A program made the position numbers and the translations under genes. Positions 44,681 through 57,370 of a stretch of DNA of 64,000 bases are shown here, piece after piece. The first letter of the stretch is position 1, and each line of letters starts with the position of its first letter. Below the pieces are notes generated by a model, which was not told the origin of the DNA, ran no database searches, and worked only from the letters and a program-made list of their open reading frames with translations. Origin of the DNA: Patella vulgata (Eukaryota > Mollusca > Gastropoda > Patellidae); NCBI RefSeq assembly GCF_932274485.2, contig NC_065882.2:80378767-80442766 (forward strand), read 5' to 3'.

Positions 44681-45134
44681 CATTTAATTAAGAAAACAAA
44701 ATCAAAATACCAGTGTTAGATAATGTTCCGACTTGGATTCAATCGGATTTAAAATAGACCTATCATTGAATTACCATGGACAACAAAATGGCATCAGGCT
44801 TATTGCATCGTGAACAGCATACATCAATAAAATTTCAATTCCACATAACTTTGTAAAGACTGAACAGCATTGAACCATTTTTGGACAGATATTTCTATAA
44901 GAGATTCATCTTTCACAATATTGTAGTTTGCAAGGGATTCCGATTGCGCTAACATTACACAATGAGAATTTCATACTAAACTTACGCTGTCCGTCTGTCT
45001 ACAATTAGCTCCGCTTGAGAACAGACACTAAGCTAGTTGACCGACATTTTAATTCCTGAATCGACGCTTTTAGTCGAAAACACTAGTAGATTTCGAGAAT
45101 TTGAGAAGTATATACTCTGCTTTCATTTAATATA

Positions 45135-45735
45135 AGGCTGACCTTAAAAATATCTTTGTTTCACCAAACCCGACCCACAATCGAGGAGAAGGGTCGGTAG
45201 GTCGGCTTTTTTTCAGATTTTTTTTTTTAAGAGCTAATTTGACAGCTTGATAATTTTCCGGGTGCAAACATTCGTCTTATTTTATTGGCAAACAAATCAA
45301 TGACATCGGGATTTTTCTTGATGCACGACTCGCACACAAATTGCGACAAACTCACGTTTGAAACTCCCTCAACGATCGTGCGGGTTGTGCCTTCATTTTT
45401 CTCGAAAACGGATATTGAAAATATCGTCGTCATGTTTAAAACTACGCCCCACAGACATAGAGGCAGAATCATTTCGTGGGAATGGACGTGCTTTCGTCTG
45501 CAACCATTTTGTTGAGAAGCGACACCTATGACGCTTTCGTCTTGATCAACCAGTTTCAATAATGAATCAAACCATAGCCATAGTAAAGGGAAATAACTCT
45601 CGTGATATATTTCAGGTTGACACACAAAATAAAATAAAAAGATCGCGGAAAAGTGCAATAAAATAATTTAAGTCGGGGGTGGTTTTAGTTAGTCTGTCGC
45701 GTTAGGCGAAACAAAGATATTTTTTAGGTCAGCCT
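45135..45735. mobile_element. MITE carrying a 143-codon reverse frame
   Basis: ~40-bp inverted ends: AGGCTGACCTTAAAAATATC on the left, and on the right its inverse gatattttttaggtcagcct. The inverted homology continues through ctttgtttcnccnaac. The frame 45658-45227 (-) starts MHFSAIFLFYFVCQPEIYHE and is not recognised. It is the second longest frame in the window. Confidence 0.72.
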
Positions 45736-46617
45736 AATTGAAAAGGTTTAATTAGTCTTTTCATGTATATTAGATGTTAACCGGAGTAGGACCACATTAT
45801 AAAGCAATTGTTGGATATGGCAGCCATTTAGGGCAGAGATCTATTCTGGAAGTAAAGTAGACAGTTTTCTGTGTGAGACTTTAAGCCATGAAAAATTAGA
45901 TATTGTCGAACAGATTCAGGATCAAGGACTTTAAAGTGCAACAATCATTCTGAATAAAAGGTGATATCAGGTGTTCCAAAACTAGAGTGGTAGAGGTGGT
46001 ATCAGATCTTCTACGAAAAACAATTATTTATACAAGGATACTAATAAAAAGGAGAAACTATGTGAACTTATCAATTCCACGAAAAGTGGTAAACAGGTGA
46101 TACAAAAATCACATGTGTTACTAGATGTTCTAGAAATATTTGTAAAAAAGAAATCATGCACATTTATATGAACTGCTCAATTGTATGAGAAGTAGAACCA
46201 GATTTCAAAGAAACCATAAGGCAAAAAACACAAGAAGTGTTACCTGATGCTCAAGATATTTATATGTGAACATTTCAAATACATCTATTACATATAGGTG
46301 TTATAGAAATCTATGTGATGTACCTCAAGTGTTACCAGTAGGTGTTCTGGAAACATGTATCCATGTAGCTATATGTACATTTATCATATGTGAACTCAAG
46401 GTGTTATTGTAACCAAATGAGAAAGGACACAAGGAGTAGTACTGAATGTTCTAGAAATATCTCCTGTAATCTGGAAAAACCTAGTAAGTCTGTTGAATGC
46501 TACTTTGAGAAAGCAAGGGAAAACTGTTTTGTTTCAGGATTAAGCTACTGAATATAAAATAAATTTTCTTTTTTTTTTTTTTTTTTATGAAGATAATTTC
46601 AGTGAAGGAGAAAAACC

Positions 46618-46960
46618 TATAGTATAGTCCAAATATGGGTCTATCACAATTTTTACCAAAATTTGTCTGAATAGGTTTTTCCCGATTACAGAAGACATGT
46701 ATAAAAGAGAAAGTATTTTATACGTTTATAAATGTGATATGGTATATAAATAGAAAAAGCGCAACAAGATGACGAGATGTGTGTAAAAGGGATAATTACA
46801 TAACGTCTAAATATGGATCTAACTCAATTTACGCTAAAATCTGATTTACTAGGTTTTTCGGGAATACAGGAAACATGTTAAAGAGATAGTATTTTATACG
46901 TTTATGTGATGTGATGCGCACTGAGATAGAGGTACATGTGTAAAAGGAATATTTACATAA
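46618..46960 (+). repeat. Two divergent ~170-bp tandem copies
   Basis: Copies 46618-46790 and 46795-46960 share aaatatgggtctatcacaat, aatctgatttactaggttttt-like and agtattttatacgtttat. The preceding 45960-46540 has looser repetition of tgttctagaaatat. AT-rich and non-coding. Confidence 0.65.
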
Positions 46961-47201
46961 ACTGATAATATATAAACACTCCAAATACATCAAGATAAGT
47001 GATATCAGATGTTCTATAAGAAGATGGAGACCTAGAGAGGTGATTTACTTTAAACAATGGACTTTTTACAAGCTCAAGGTACAGCTGTTATATTTGTTGA
47101 TTTTATATCTTTTATTTGTTCCGATATCTTATAACATATGGTGTCTCTTCTATCATTCATACAGCAATAATAATATATACATCTCTTTCTTCCTTTACAT
47201 A

Positions 47202-47460
47202 ATGGGGGGTTGGACGGCCGAATGGTTAGCATGTGTGTGCTGTATCATAAGGCCTGTCATTGAGTCAACTGGCATGGTTTCGAATCCCTGGTTGTACGTG
47301 ACAAGGAGTAGGGTCACCTGTCCAACCTCGTGGGTTTTCTCAGGGTTCTCTGGTTTCCTCCCACTGCTAAAGACCCCTACGCGCAAGCAATTATGGAAAT
47401 AAAATTAAACCATATGTTACTCCCGAAATGACCTAGTTTTTGTCAAGTGAACGTTAAACC

Positions 47461-47500
<40 letters not shown>
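47202..47500 (+). mobile_element. SINE-B, full length
   Basis: Head ggttggacggccgaatggtt and a long TC tail. The 15-bp duplication ttcttcctttacata / ttcttcatttacata lies at 47187-47201 and 47501-47515. Confidence 0.93.
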
Positions 47501-47502
<2 letters not shown>

Positions 47503-47929
47503 CTTCATTTACATAGGGGGCCCAATCCACATCAATATCGTCATATATAGCAGTTTTATTTCTTCCACATGGACAGGACCAAAAATATTGATTCTTCATT
47601 TATCCTGTTGATATGAATCGTGATACAAATCGCGTCGTAGCACCTGAATCGCAATACGTATCGTATCGTGACTACAGTGACAATACCCATCACTACTAAG
47701 AGATGAAGGGTCCTACTAGGTTCCCACTACCACGATTAGTGCTACGATGGAAATCGTGGAGTAATTGTGGTGATCCAATCAGGTCTTATCATTGTATCAT
47801 TGTATCATCAGTCGTAGCTGTCATGTTGATCGTATCGAAACGTATCAGCACGTACCAGATTGTGGACAATCCTATCGTAACAAATCACACGACAGTGGGA
47901 ACCTACACATAGCATCATTGACAATTACC

Positions 47930-48325
47930 CTTGACAGTTAGAACTCGAACAAGGGTTGGCGAAAATGTCGCTATCTGGGTAAAATTACCTCGTAACACTC
48001 TGCATGGTATATATGCATTGTCACTGACTCAGCGTGGTTTCGATTCCCCGGTTATACATCATAAGGAGTAGGGTCACCTGTCCAACCTCGTGGGTTTCCT
48101 TCGGGTCCTCCGGTTTCATCCCACTGCTAAAAACTCCTATGCGCAAGCGAATTATTGAAATAAAATTGAACCATTATGTTAGTTCCAAAATGACCTAGTT
48201 TGTGTTGAGTGGACGTTAAACCCCATTTCTTTTTCTCGTTTTATTCAATCAAAATTTACCTCATAGCATTTTACATGGTGTATGCTGAAAATTAGGACAT
48301 TAAACTGATTTCATTTCATTTATGA
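47930..48325 (+). mobile_element. SINE-A split by a SINE-B
   Basis: SINE-A pieces lie at 47930-48015 and 48240-48325. A 5'-truncated SINE-B (48018-48238, cgtggtttcgattccccggt to catttctttttctc) is inserted in its catgg(t)gtatg region. Confidence 0.8.
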
Positions 48326-48500
48326 TATCAAACCTAGACAATTCTTGATATCAAACCTAGTCCATTCTTGATATCAAACCTAGACCATTCTTGATATCAA
48401 ACCTAGACCATTTTTGATATCAAACCTAGACAAGTTTTGATATCAAACATAGACAATTTTATCCGATCAAAATTTATGTCATCAAACAATAGACCATTTT
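48322..48500 (+). repeat. 24-bp minisatellite, six to seven units
   Basis: Units ttgatatcaaacctagacca plus ttct. The core TTGATATCAA is itself palindromic. The last units decay into SINE-A 3' sequence. Confidence 0.9.
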
Positions 48501-48701
48501 ATCTGATCAAAATTTACGTCGTAGCCCACTGCATGGTGTATGCGGAAAGGTTGAATAAGTTAAACCCATGAAGCGGTATTACTCCATATAAAATGGTTTT
48601 CAGTCCATAAAAGGAAAATGATTATTGGCCTCCTGTCTGGCTCACTGTGGCTTTAAATGCTATTTTACTATCAAAATTGTGATAAATTAGAATTAATATA
48701 A

Positions 48702-48948
48702 CGTCGGTGAAGTGTCAAAATGGTGTATCTGAGAATTTCTAAAGATTAAGAAATAGAACCTTTTGCATTTCAATATTTCCACAAATAAAGATACAACATT
48801 TGGACACATGATATTCAGAACAGTTTTAATTGGCGTAGAGATACACAGCTTAGACAGAAATGTGCTTTTTAATTGGGAGATTTTAAAAATGCAAATAAGG
48901 GTATTTGACTAATTTCCCGAGATACACCCTTTTGACGCTTCACCGCCG
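48702..48948. mobile_element. MITE with ~30-bp ends and visible empty site
   Basis: 247 bp with inverted ends cgtcggtgaagtgtcaaaat / ttttgacgcttcaccgccg, flanked by ATAA. The interrupted target (gataaattagaattaatata ... agtgctata) recurs uninterrupted at 49009-49045 as a tandem paralogue. Confidence 0.82.
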
Positions 48949-49404
48949 ATAAGTGCTATATATATACATTTACTAAACATTGCTGCTAAATAATAGTCAT
49001 TAAAATGGTGATAAATTAGAATTAATATAAGTGTTATGTATATACATCTACTAAACATTACTGTGAAATAATGGTTGTTATAATGCTAAACATTAACTGA
49101 AAGTATATTTTATGATATATAAGCTTACATGTGTATATATATTGTTACAATAAAATCAATATCTATTCTGACTGTAATATCTACCGTCCTTTTTCGAGTA
49201 TAAATCTTTAATATACATGTAATTTAATACGATCATAATTCGGAAAGATAGATAATTATGAAGTTTGTTTCTCGTTAAAATATTTTTATGGTTATAGTGC
49301 AGGAAGACCACACATCACATTGTCATTAATGAGCAACCTAATAGACAAACATGTGAACATCTACATAAAAGCATTTACCAATCAAATTCATTTAGCCGTA
49401 TGTA

Positions 49405-49693
49405 TACTTTCTATGACCTACACTACATGAAGATCTGACCGGTTGTACTGGAAGGGTGCGTCAGGGGTCGTGTGAGCAGCTTTTGACTCTTTGATGTTAG
49501 ACATTGATTAATCAATCAGCATTGATGTTTATAGTGGTTTACCCACATCGCACGCCAAGAACCCACCATAACAGACCGTTTCATTGGCTAATCCCTCCTT
49601 TCAACCAGAACGCTGGTAATATAACAAATCTTCCAAATCCTAGTGTAGTAAAGACAAGTAAAAAACAAATTAGGATCTGTGTTTTAATCCGAT
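49405..49693. mobile_element. Repeat D fragment
   Basis: ctacactacatgaagatctg to aggatctgtgttttaatccg, lacking the left terminal repeat. Confidence 0.75.
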
Positions 49694-49734
49694 TGTCCCA
49701 GAAATGCAAATACTGTATAAACTTTCATTCAATA

Positions 49735-50640
49735 TAGAGTAACAGGGTTTGACTAACTGAACGGTGAAATTGGGTGGTTTCGTTTCCCAGAACATTGGAA
49801 TTCCCAGCTTGTATGTGACAAGGACTCTAACCCCGTGGGTTTTCTCAAGTTCCTCTAGTTTCCTCCTACTGATAAAGACCCATATGTGCATGTAAATTAT
49901 TGGACCATATGTTAGTCTCGAAATGACCTACTGTTAGTTAACCTTAAACCACATTTCTCTCTTTCCATATCCAGATATACCTGACCAAATATCAGGCACT
50001 GATGGATAGTACATGTACCTGATATTTTCAACTCAGTGCCGTACATGTATTAATAATATCAATAAAAAACACAAACCAGTGCTGGACAAAATGACATGCA
50101 CCAGAGGTTTAGTGCCTGACAAAACCCTGAATCTGTGCCAGACATTGTCTGTGACAGGTGTCTTATTTCCAGGCTTGATTATCTTTTTAAGAAGTATATT
50201 ATTAGTCAAAAGAATTATTCAAATTGTTTAATCCTAGTATAGATTATGAACATCATTCCATATTTTCCTGTCCAGCTTCATCGGTTTTCTCCGGGTCCTC
50301 CGGGTTTCCTCCCACTGCTAAAGACCCCTACACTCTACTGAATTATTGAAATAAAATTGAACCATATGTTAGTCCCAAGTGGACATTAAACCTCTTTTCT
50401 CTCTCCAGTGCCAAGGAAAAGTGACTAGTTGTTTGGATGGTACGAAAAATGTGGCCTTGTGCATACATTGTACCAACCAATAGCTGCATGTTAAAGATCC
50501 CTGTACAAATGAAAATCAAAATAATAGTAGGCTGTAACATAGCAATGCTGATGAGCAAAATTTCCTTCATCATTCGTATGCCTGTCTTCATTGGCCTGGT
50601 CGGTGCAGAAAAGTAGGACACTAGACCTCATTTCATTTTG
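49735..50640 (+). mobile_element. SINE-B and SINE-A remnants
   Basis: Degenerate SINE-B at 49735-49960, 5'-truncated SINE-B at 50270-50406, and SINE-A at 50407-50638 abutting it directly. 49965-50265 between them holds short repeats of tacctgatatt / tcagtgccg and nothing recognised. Confidence 0.72.
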
Positions 50641-50956
50641 CAAAAAAAAAAACTAAATCGTCTCAGTTGATTGTTCACAACTATAGCTCAGTATAGATTG
50701 CCGGTTTTACTGGCTAAAATCAATGGGTTTTCACCCGGGCTTCTCTCTCACAGGTGAACAGATGTTTCAAATCTATGAAAAGTTTCTCCAGTGAAATCAA
50801 TATATATATATAATATATATATATGTGTGTATAAAGGTATCGCCGACAAATAATTACTGTAAACTGACTGAGTAGAGCGTGGAGTAACAATCGACAGTAT
50901 TCTCATAATTTCATACATCAATTTTCGTTTTTTTGGTTGCGTGCATACGTTTCAAT

Positions 50957-51068
50957 ATGGCTATGCCTATGCATACCGAGAATAATGGTAGTGCTAGCAC
51001 CCCTGTACATGCTGAGAATAATGGTCAAGCCCCTGTGGATACGACGAGCATTAAGGATAACGATAATG
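50957..51068 (+). CDS. ANO8: Candidate first coding exon of ANO8
   Basis: ATG at 50957 encodes MAMPMHTENNGSASTPVHAE then NNGQAPVDTTSIKDNDN, a polar low-complexity stretch, ending in phase 1 at the weak donor g|gtttgt. Joined to 60426 it reads ...DNDN-AYKMFGKRF. Human ANO8 likewise has about 38 low-complexity residues before its LFGKR. Two earlier donor-like sites (aataatg|gt) inside the exon are in the same phase. If unspliced, the frame stops at 51079 after 40 residues. Inference from phase and position only. Confidence 0.4.
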
Positions 51069-51149
51069 GTTTGTTTTGAATTTTAATTTTCTCCTATGAG
51101 ATTACAAAAAGTTGTTTGGTAAATTTATACTAATATTTGTGACTGTCGC

Positions 51150-51356
51150 CTGTCTGTCTGTTAGGGTAAGTGGCTACACTAGGTTGGTCCCCAGGTTGAA
51201 ATTTGGTGTATAGGGGTAGCTCCAACCGGGCAGTAACATGAGCCAGTTGGCGTTAGACTACCACCTCCGTTTTCGGAGTTATAATACTTTCAACCCATGC
51301 AGCGGCGGGTCATCCGCTAGTTAGTGCATAAAAAGTAGGATGTTAAACCTCATTTC
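51150..51356 (+). mobile_element. Third SINE-like repeat with SINE-A type 3' end
   Basis: gtaagtggctacactaggtt, atgagccagttggcgttaga and atgcagcggcgggtcatccg end in aagtaggatgttaaacctca, close to the SINE-A 3' end. No tRNA-like head recognised. Confidence 0.45.
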
Positions 51357-51477
51357 AGAGATTTTATAAGATAAAAGTTTTGAATGTTATAATATATCAC
51401 TACAACTTGGGTATCATTTAGTTGTGTTGTTTAAACAGGAGTTTCTGTATTTCATGTTTAATTTCATATCATTGTTG

Positions 51478-52322
51478 CTTCGGTTTCCTCCCACTGCTAA
51501 AGACCCCTACGCGCAAGCAAATTATTGAAATAAAATTGAACCATATGTTAGTCAAGAAATTACCTAGTATATGTCGAGTGGACGTTAAACCACCATTTCT
51601 CTCTCTCTCTTCTGCAAGTTCTTTTTATTTACTTATAAGAATTAAAAGTGGGTAAGACGCTGGCTCGCTAGCCTGGAGATCGGGTGTTCGATCCCTGCAT
51701 TGGCCGAGAAAGTTCATCCAGATTTTCCGGCGTGGTTTCTCCTTGTCAGTGATGCAGGACGAAGGGCCTGGCAGGGACGGCTCTCTAGTCGTTGGGATGG
51801 GACGTGTACATATTAGCGTGCACGTAAAAGATCCCTTGGCAGTTGGAATTCGATATTAGAGTAGGCCGCTGCCTTTGCAAAATTTCCCTCATAGCACACT
51901 GTAAGGTGTATGCCCGTCTTCATTAGCCCAGTTTAGGAGCATTTCATATAAGAATTAATCTAGCTTGTATATGTCTACTAATCCTTACAGTTTATAAAGA
52001 ACTGTAAGTAAGGATTTGGGATTTGTACAATTTAATCATGAAATTTCTGTTAATTACTTTTAGAGTTATTGACCTTGCTAATTTTGAAAAAAAAACTTGT
52101 TAACACCCTAGCAACAAAAGGGAGGTGGGCAGAGTGGTGTAATGCTTTAGATCTTAAGGTCTGTCATTGATTCAAGCGGTAGTAAGTGACAAGGAGTAGG
52201 ATTGCCATTCCAACCTATCCGTTTCCTCCCACTGCTACGGACAAGCAAATTAATGAATAAAATTGTGCCATAAATCCCCAAAATGACATAGTTTATGTGT
52301 GTGTGTGTCTCTCTCTCTCTCA
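51478..52322 (+). repeat. Segment inverted at 59035-59670
   Basis: Order: SINE-B end (51478-51612), unique spacer, SINE-B (52123-52322). The same order occurs inverted at 59035-59670, including ttctttttatttacttata and aagtaaggatttgggatttg in the spacer. A SINE-A (51646-51947) interrupts only this copy. Confidence 0.85.
51646..51947 (+). mobile_element. SINE-A with paralogous empty site
   Basis: Flanked by ATAAGAATTAA (51635-51645 and 51948-51958). The inverted paralogue at ~59375-59390 has the target uninterrupted, so this insertion postdates the duplication. It starts inside the A box (gtgggtaagacgctgg). Confidence 0.92.
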
Positions 52323-53143
52323 CATTGAAGGTGTATTACAGGTGGATATATTTGATTGGAAGTGATATATTTGAGAGTGAAGAAGTCTAGCCATCAATTA
52401 TTGTTTTAACCTGACCAACTGTTATTATAAATATACAGTCATTCAGTGCATTATTGATTTATTATTTCACCAAATAGTCAAATTCTCATTATTTTTTTAT
52501 CGACAAAAAACATGACAAACCTGCTGGTGACAGTGTCTACATGTTCTGTTACCTATTGACCAGGCAGGTCTGTTTTTAATGATTCATGAAGTTCTTCCGG
52601 TAATCACTGGATACATGTAGTTCTAATAAGCACATATCATACAATCAAATTATATTTAATTACTGTCAGAACCCATAAATGACATTTCACACCATTCATC
52701 TTCGTTTCTTTGTTTCAAGTTGTGTTTTTCGCGGTTGAAAATGGGCGTAATCTAAAAGGTGTTGTGACCTTGAACGTCAAGTCATGTATAGGTCCGCATG
52801 GGTGACAAAAATTACTTACCGTACTTCTGTTGCTTGTTTTTGTTATTCAAAAACAAAATGCGCACAAGGAAAACAAACAGATTAAAAAACAAAGAATTTT
52901 GCATCGGAAGTAATAACTGATCTGGAAATAAATCCACCTTTTACTTAAATTTACCCCTCTGCATACTATTTTATGTACATAATTACAATCAATGCGATAT
53001 TTTTTGTATCCAAATAAACCCCTTTATTTATTTTTGCAATAAAGTTGCCATAGAAATTGATACTGTGATTTCATCAGTGAGGCTCTTGATTTCATACATC
53101 TCAGTGAGACTCAGTGATGGAAAATTTACTGCGGATCAGTTTG

Positions 53144-53320
53144 ACAATTACTATTCTGCTCCGATTGGGCTAATGAAGCTAAGCATTTGCTACACATTGT
53201 GCTATGAGGGAAATTTTGCCCGGGCAGCATCACTAGGGCCTTCTCTTATATCGAATTCCAATTACCAAGGGATACACGGGACCTTGGTTTTTCGTCCATT
53301 CCAAACAACTAGACAGCTGA
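53144..53320 (-). mobile_element. SINE-A, truncated
   Basis: attactattctgctccgatt to ccaaacaactagacagctga, lacking the head. Confidence 0.82.
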
Positions 53321-53867
53321 TACAGTTATAAATATTTCTAGACATAATATACTTGACAGTAATTATAATATACATAACAGTAATTAGGGAGAGGGGTTTT
53401 ACATAGGCTAAGCCTGTTCCATAATCCCATTCAGATATCCTTGTTTTGAAAAAAAGCCCCCCAAAAAACCCCAATAATAACAACATGTAGACCAATCAGG
53501 TTTTTTGTGTGATCCGAACAACTAGGTCATTAGCCCAGTTGGTGCAGAAAAGTAGGATATTAAAACCCCATTTAATGTCTGTTTATATCAACCTCGAGTT
53601 TAATACAGAGTTATAAAGAGATATTGTATTCTATAGAATTATGTTCTGTATATAATTTAACACTTGATAAAATTTCATAGAATTGCTGTAATTAAAGCTA
53701 AATAAAGTATTTAAATATGAAAATTTCTTATAAAAGAACTTCTGAAGCAGAATGATATTGACATATATATATCATAAACTTTCTGAATTTTCTGAACGGA
53801 TGACGGATAAATATGGTTGGGGATCCATCATAACTATTATCTAATTATAATGATACCTAAAATATTC

Positions 53868-54145
53868 GGGGGGTTGGATGGCTGAATGGTTAGCGGGCGC
53901 GCGCTGTATCATAAAGTCTGTCATTGAGTCGACTGGCGTGGTTTCGAATCCCCGGTTGTACGTGGCAAGGAGTAGGGTCGCCTGTCCAACCTCGTGGGTT
54001 TTCTCCGGGTCCTCCGGTTTCCTCCCACTGCTAAAGACCCCTACGCGCAAGCGAATTATGTAAATAAAATTAAACCATACGTTAGTCCCAAAATGACCTA
54101 GTTTGTGTCGAGTGGACGTTAAACCCCATTTCTCTCTCTCTCTCC
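53868..54145 (+). mobile_element. SINE-B, full length
   Basis: Flanked by the perfect duplication CCTAAAATATTC (53856-53867 and 54146-54157). A-box-like tggctgaatggt and B-box-like ggtttcgaatcccc. A clean young copy. Confidence 0.95.
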
Positions 54146-54211
54146 CCTAAAATATTCTGTATATTTTACCTATATGAGTGCAGGGTTTGGTGTCACAATG
54201 TTGTTTTCTAT

Positions 54212-54607
54212 GGACGCTGGCTCGCTCTAGCCTGGAGGTCGAGTGTTCGATCCCTGTATTGGCCGAGAAAGTTCATCAGGATTTTCTGGGGTGGTTTCCC
54301 CTTGTCAGTGATGTAGATTGAAGGACCTGACAAGGACAGCTGTCTAGTCGTTCAGATGGGCACGCCATACAGTGTGTCAAGAAGGGAAATTTTACCTGCG
54401 AAGGGATCTTTTACGTGCACACAGGACCTTGGTTTCTCGTCCCATCTGAATGACTAGACAACTGTACTTGTCAGGCCATCCGTCCTGCACCACTTACAAG
54501 GGGAAACCACACCAGAATATCCCAGTGAACTTTCTCGGCCTACACTGGGAGCGAACCTGCAACCTCCAGACTAGTGAGTCAGCGTCTTAGCCACCATGGC
54601 TCCCTTT
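54212..54607. mobile_element. Head-out inverted pair of SINE-A
   Basis: A forward copy (54212-54358, head to gtcgttcagatggg) meets a reverse copy (54360-54607, ending tagccaccatggctccct). The transcript would fold into a ~150-bp hairpin. Confidence 0.85.
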
Positions 54608-54745
54608 CAGCCAATATGGTACAATAAATGAGAGTGCACTGTTCCATGGGTAGTAGTTCGTAGTTGTCTGTAGCATTATAGCTGACAATGACCCCAGCAA
54701 AATACTCTGTTCTCATTTGGCACCCAATTGAAACACTATTGTAGC

Positions 54746-54754
<9 letters not shown>

Positions 54755-54786
<32 letters not shown>

Positions 54787-55045
54787 GAGACTCAACACAA
54801 ACTAGGTCATTTTGAGACTAACATATGGTTCAACTTTATTTCAATAATTCGATAGCCCGTAGGGGTCTTCAGCCGTGGGAGGACACCTGAAGACCCGGAG
54901 AAAACCCACGATTTTGGACAGGCAATCTTTCTTCTTGCCACGTACAACTAGGGATTTGAAACCACGCCAGTTGACTCAATGACAGACCTTATGATACAAA
55001 GCACACACGTTAAGTAACCATTCAGCCATCTAACCCCCCACCTAT
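54755..55045 (-). mobile_element. SINE-B
   Basis: (GA)n tail, ctcaacacaaactaggtcat, head ending tcagccatctaaccccccac. The flanks share ctattgtag. Confidence 0.88.
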
Positions 55046-55689
55046 TGTAGGTGACATTACTTACATGTTTTCTTGGTATACAGAACCTAATTTCTATTTA
55101 GTCTAGATAATAAAAATCACTGATAATTTCATTAAAATAATCTCCATGGGGTATTCTAGCTGTAGACTACATTCCATGCGTAACTAACATCCAGGGAGAG
55201 GATTCTGCTATTTGTGTGTATAAGATATGTGTGTTATTGAAATAAAACAGCATGGAATGTGGTTTTATGTCCCCTGATGTGGAGAAACTGCACTAGAAAA
55301 TCTTGAGGGATACTGGATACATCAATTGGTGCAGAATAGTAAGACACTACTAACCCACTGTCGGATTAACAATTAGAAAGGTACCCTTAGGGCCAGCCAA
55401 AATTCCAGACCACTAAACAATAAAGTAAAAAAATTTGTAATCTAGCTACTGTAATCTTAGAGTAATTATAGTACTTTAAAAAAAAATGGTTCTGAACGCT
55501 TTTGTAATAAATTTTCTGTTGTTAACTTTAACTTTCTTCCTTTTATCAGTGAACCCAAAATACCTGGGGGTTTTCAGGGACAATAGAGCCTTAATTCAGG
55601 ACTGGCTAAACCCTATTTCATTTCTCTAGAAATAAGTGTATCACTGTTTTATGAATTTGTGGTAAAGGTTATTTGAAGCTGGACTTCAA

Positions 55690-56450
55690 AAAAAAATTGA
55701 CAAAGAGTAGGGTCGCCTGTCCAACCTCAGACGTTTTCTCCGGGTCCTCTGGTTTCCTCCCACTGCTAAAGACCCCTACGTGCATGTGAATTATTGAAAT
55801 AAAATTAAACCATATGTTAGTCCCGAAATGACCTAGTTTGTGTCGAGTGGGCATTACACCCCGTTTCTCTCTCAAATTTCATTTCTCTTGTACTCATAGC
55901 CCACTGCATAGCGTATGCTCATCTTTATTAATGTGATTAGTGCAAAACAGTAGGACATTAATTAAATCCCATTGCATTCATTTCTTTTTTTTTTATTCTT
56001 ATTCCATACAAATGTACATTTATCATAATTATCTCTTTCTTTACAAGCTACAATATGCACATATCAAAATATTCTATTCTTTACATATTATCAAACAGAG
56101 CAATCATATTCCATTTTCTATTAAAGATATGCATATTTCCATTTTTCCTATATATGCATTCATTTCATTTCTGTTATTAAAGAACATTTTTAGTTCCAAG
56201 GTTTTATGTCGTCTGCCTGACAAGGATAGCTATCTAGTCCTTCGGATGGGATGAAAAACAGGTCCTGTGTACACAATGGCGTGCACATAAAAGATCAGTT
56301 GGAATTTAATATACATGTTAGAGTACGTTGTAGTGCCACTGTCCGGGCAAAATTTCCATCATAGGACATTGTATGGCGTATGCCTGTCTTCATTATCCCA
56401 GTCAGAGCAGAAAAATAGGACATAAAACCCAATTTCATTTCATTTACATG
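55690..56450 (+). mobile_element. SINE-B and SINE-A fragments
   Basis: SINE-B 3' half at 55700-55875, SINE-A 3' end at 55890-55985, SINE-A 3' half at 56210-56450. 55990-56200 is AT-rich with nothing recognised. Confidence 0.78.
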
Positions 56451-56500
56451 TGTGTCATCTGCCAACGATTGCAAAAAAACAAAAATGTCAGGGATATTGT

Positions 56501-56899
56501 TTAAAGATACATTAAGTAAGGTTTAGATAAAGAGCTGGCCATTCTTGCTATAATAGTTCCAAAATAGATAATTTAAAATGAATAATTTGACAATTTCATT
56601 CAAATTAATCTATTGCGAGAGAAGATATTAGCATTTGAAGGTTTGACACGATGTGTGCAAATTGCACAGTGCAATTATTTTAACCACCGTACTAGTTGTT
56701 CGAAGCTCTCCTTTTTAACTTAAATCAAAATATGGCTGAACTGTTCTAATTTATTTAATATCAGAGAAATCTGATGCCATCGAGAGTTGATTATGGCCTG
56801 GATAAGTTAATTAATGTCTAATTGATAATTTAGAAAACATTTCAGGCCTAAAGATAGACCTGCAATAGGCAGATTTAGCTCTTGCATAATGTATGTTTA
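56501..56899 (-). mobile_element. Repeat C copy
   Basis: Ends ttaaagatacattaagtaag and cttgcataatgtatgttta. Confidence 0.78.
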
Positions 56900-57204
56900 C
56901 GCATCCGTTAAACACCAACTAGTAAGCAATTGCATACTGATACTGTATATAAGTTTGTGTGTACAAATACACACAGTATCAGTATAATAGATAAAGTTGA
57001 CTATTAATATAAAATAGGTTTAATATCGTTGTCGGCAACAGGTGATAATATTCAGTTACTATGGTAATCAATATTTTCACATTCTTTCTGGTAAAGTCAA
57101 TGTTAGAGTTTTACTAGACTTGACAGCAGACGGACGGCGACATACTACGACTATTAGTCATCAATATTTACTGTTTTCACAAAATTTGCTGTTTCCGCTA
57201 CTGA

Positions 57205-57370
57205 AAGAGAGAGAGAGAAATGGGGTTTAAAATCCACTTGACACAAACTAGGTCATTTCGGGACTAACACATGGTTCAATTCTATTTCTATGATTCGCTT
57301 GCGTGTAGGGGTCTTTAGCAGTGGGAGGAAACCGGAGGACCCGGAGAAAACCCACGAGTTTGGACAGTTC
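57205..57370 (-). mobile_element. SINE-B, truncated
   Basis: agagagagagagaaatgggg to acccacgagtttggaca; the head is absent. Confidence 0.85.
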
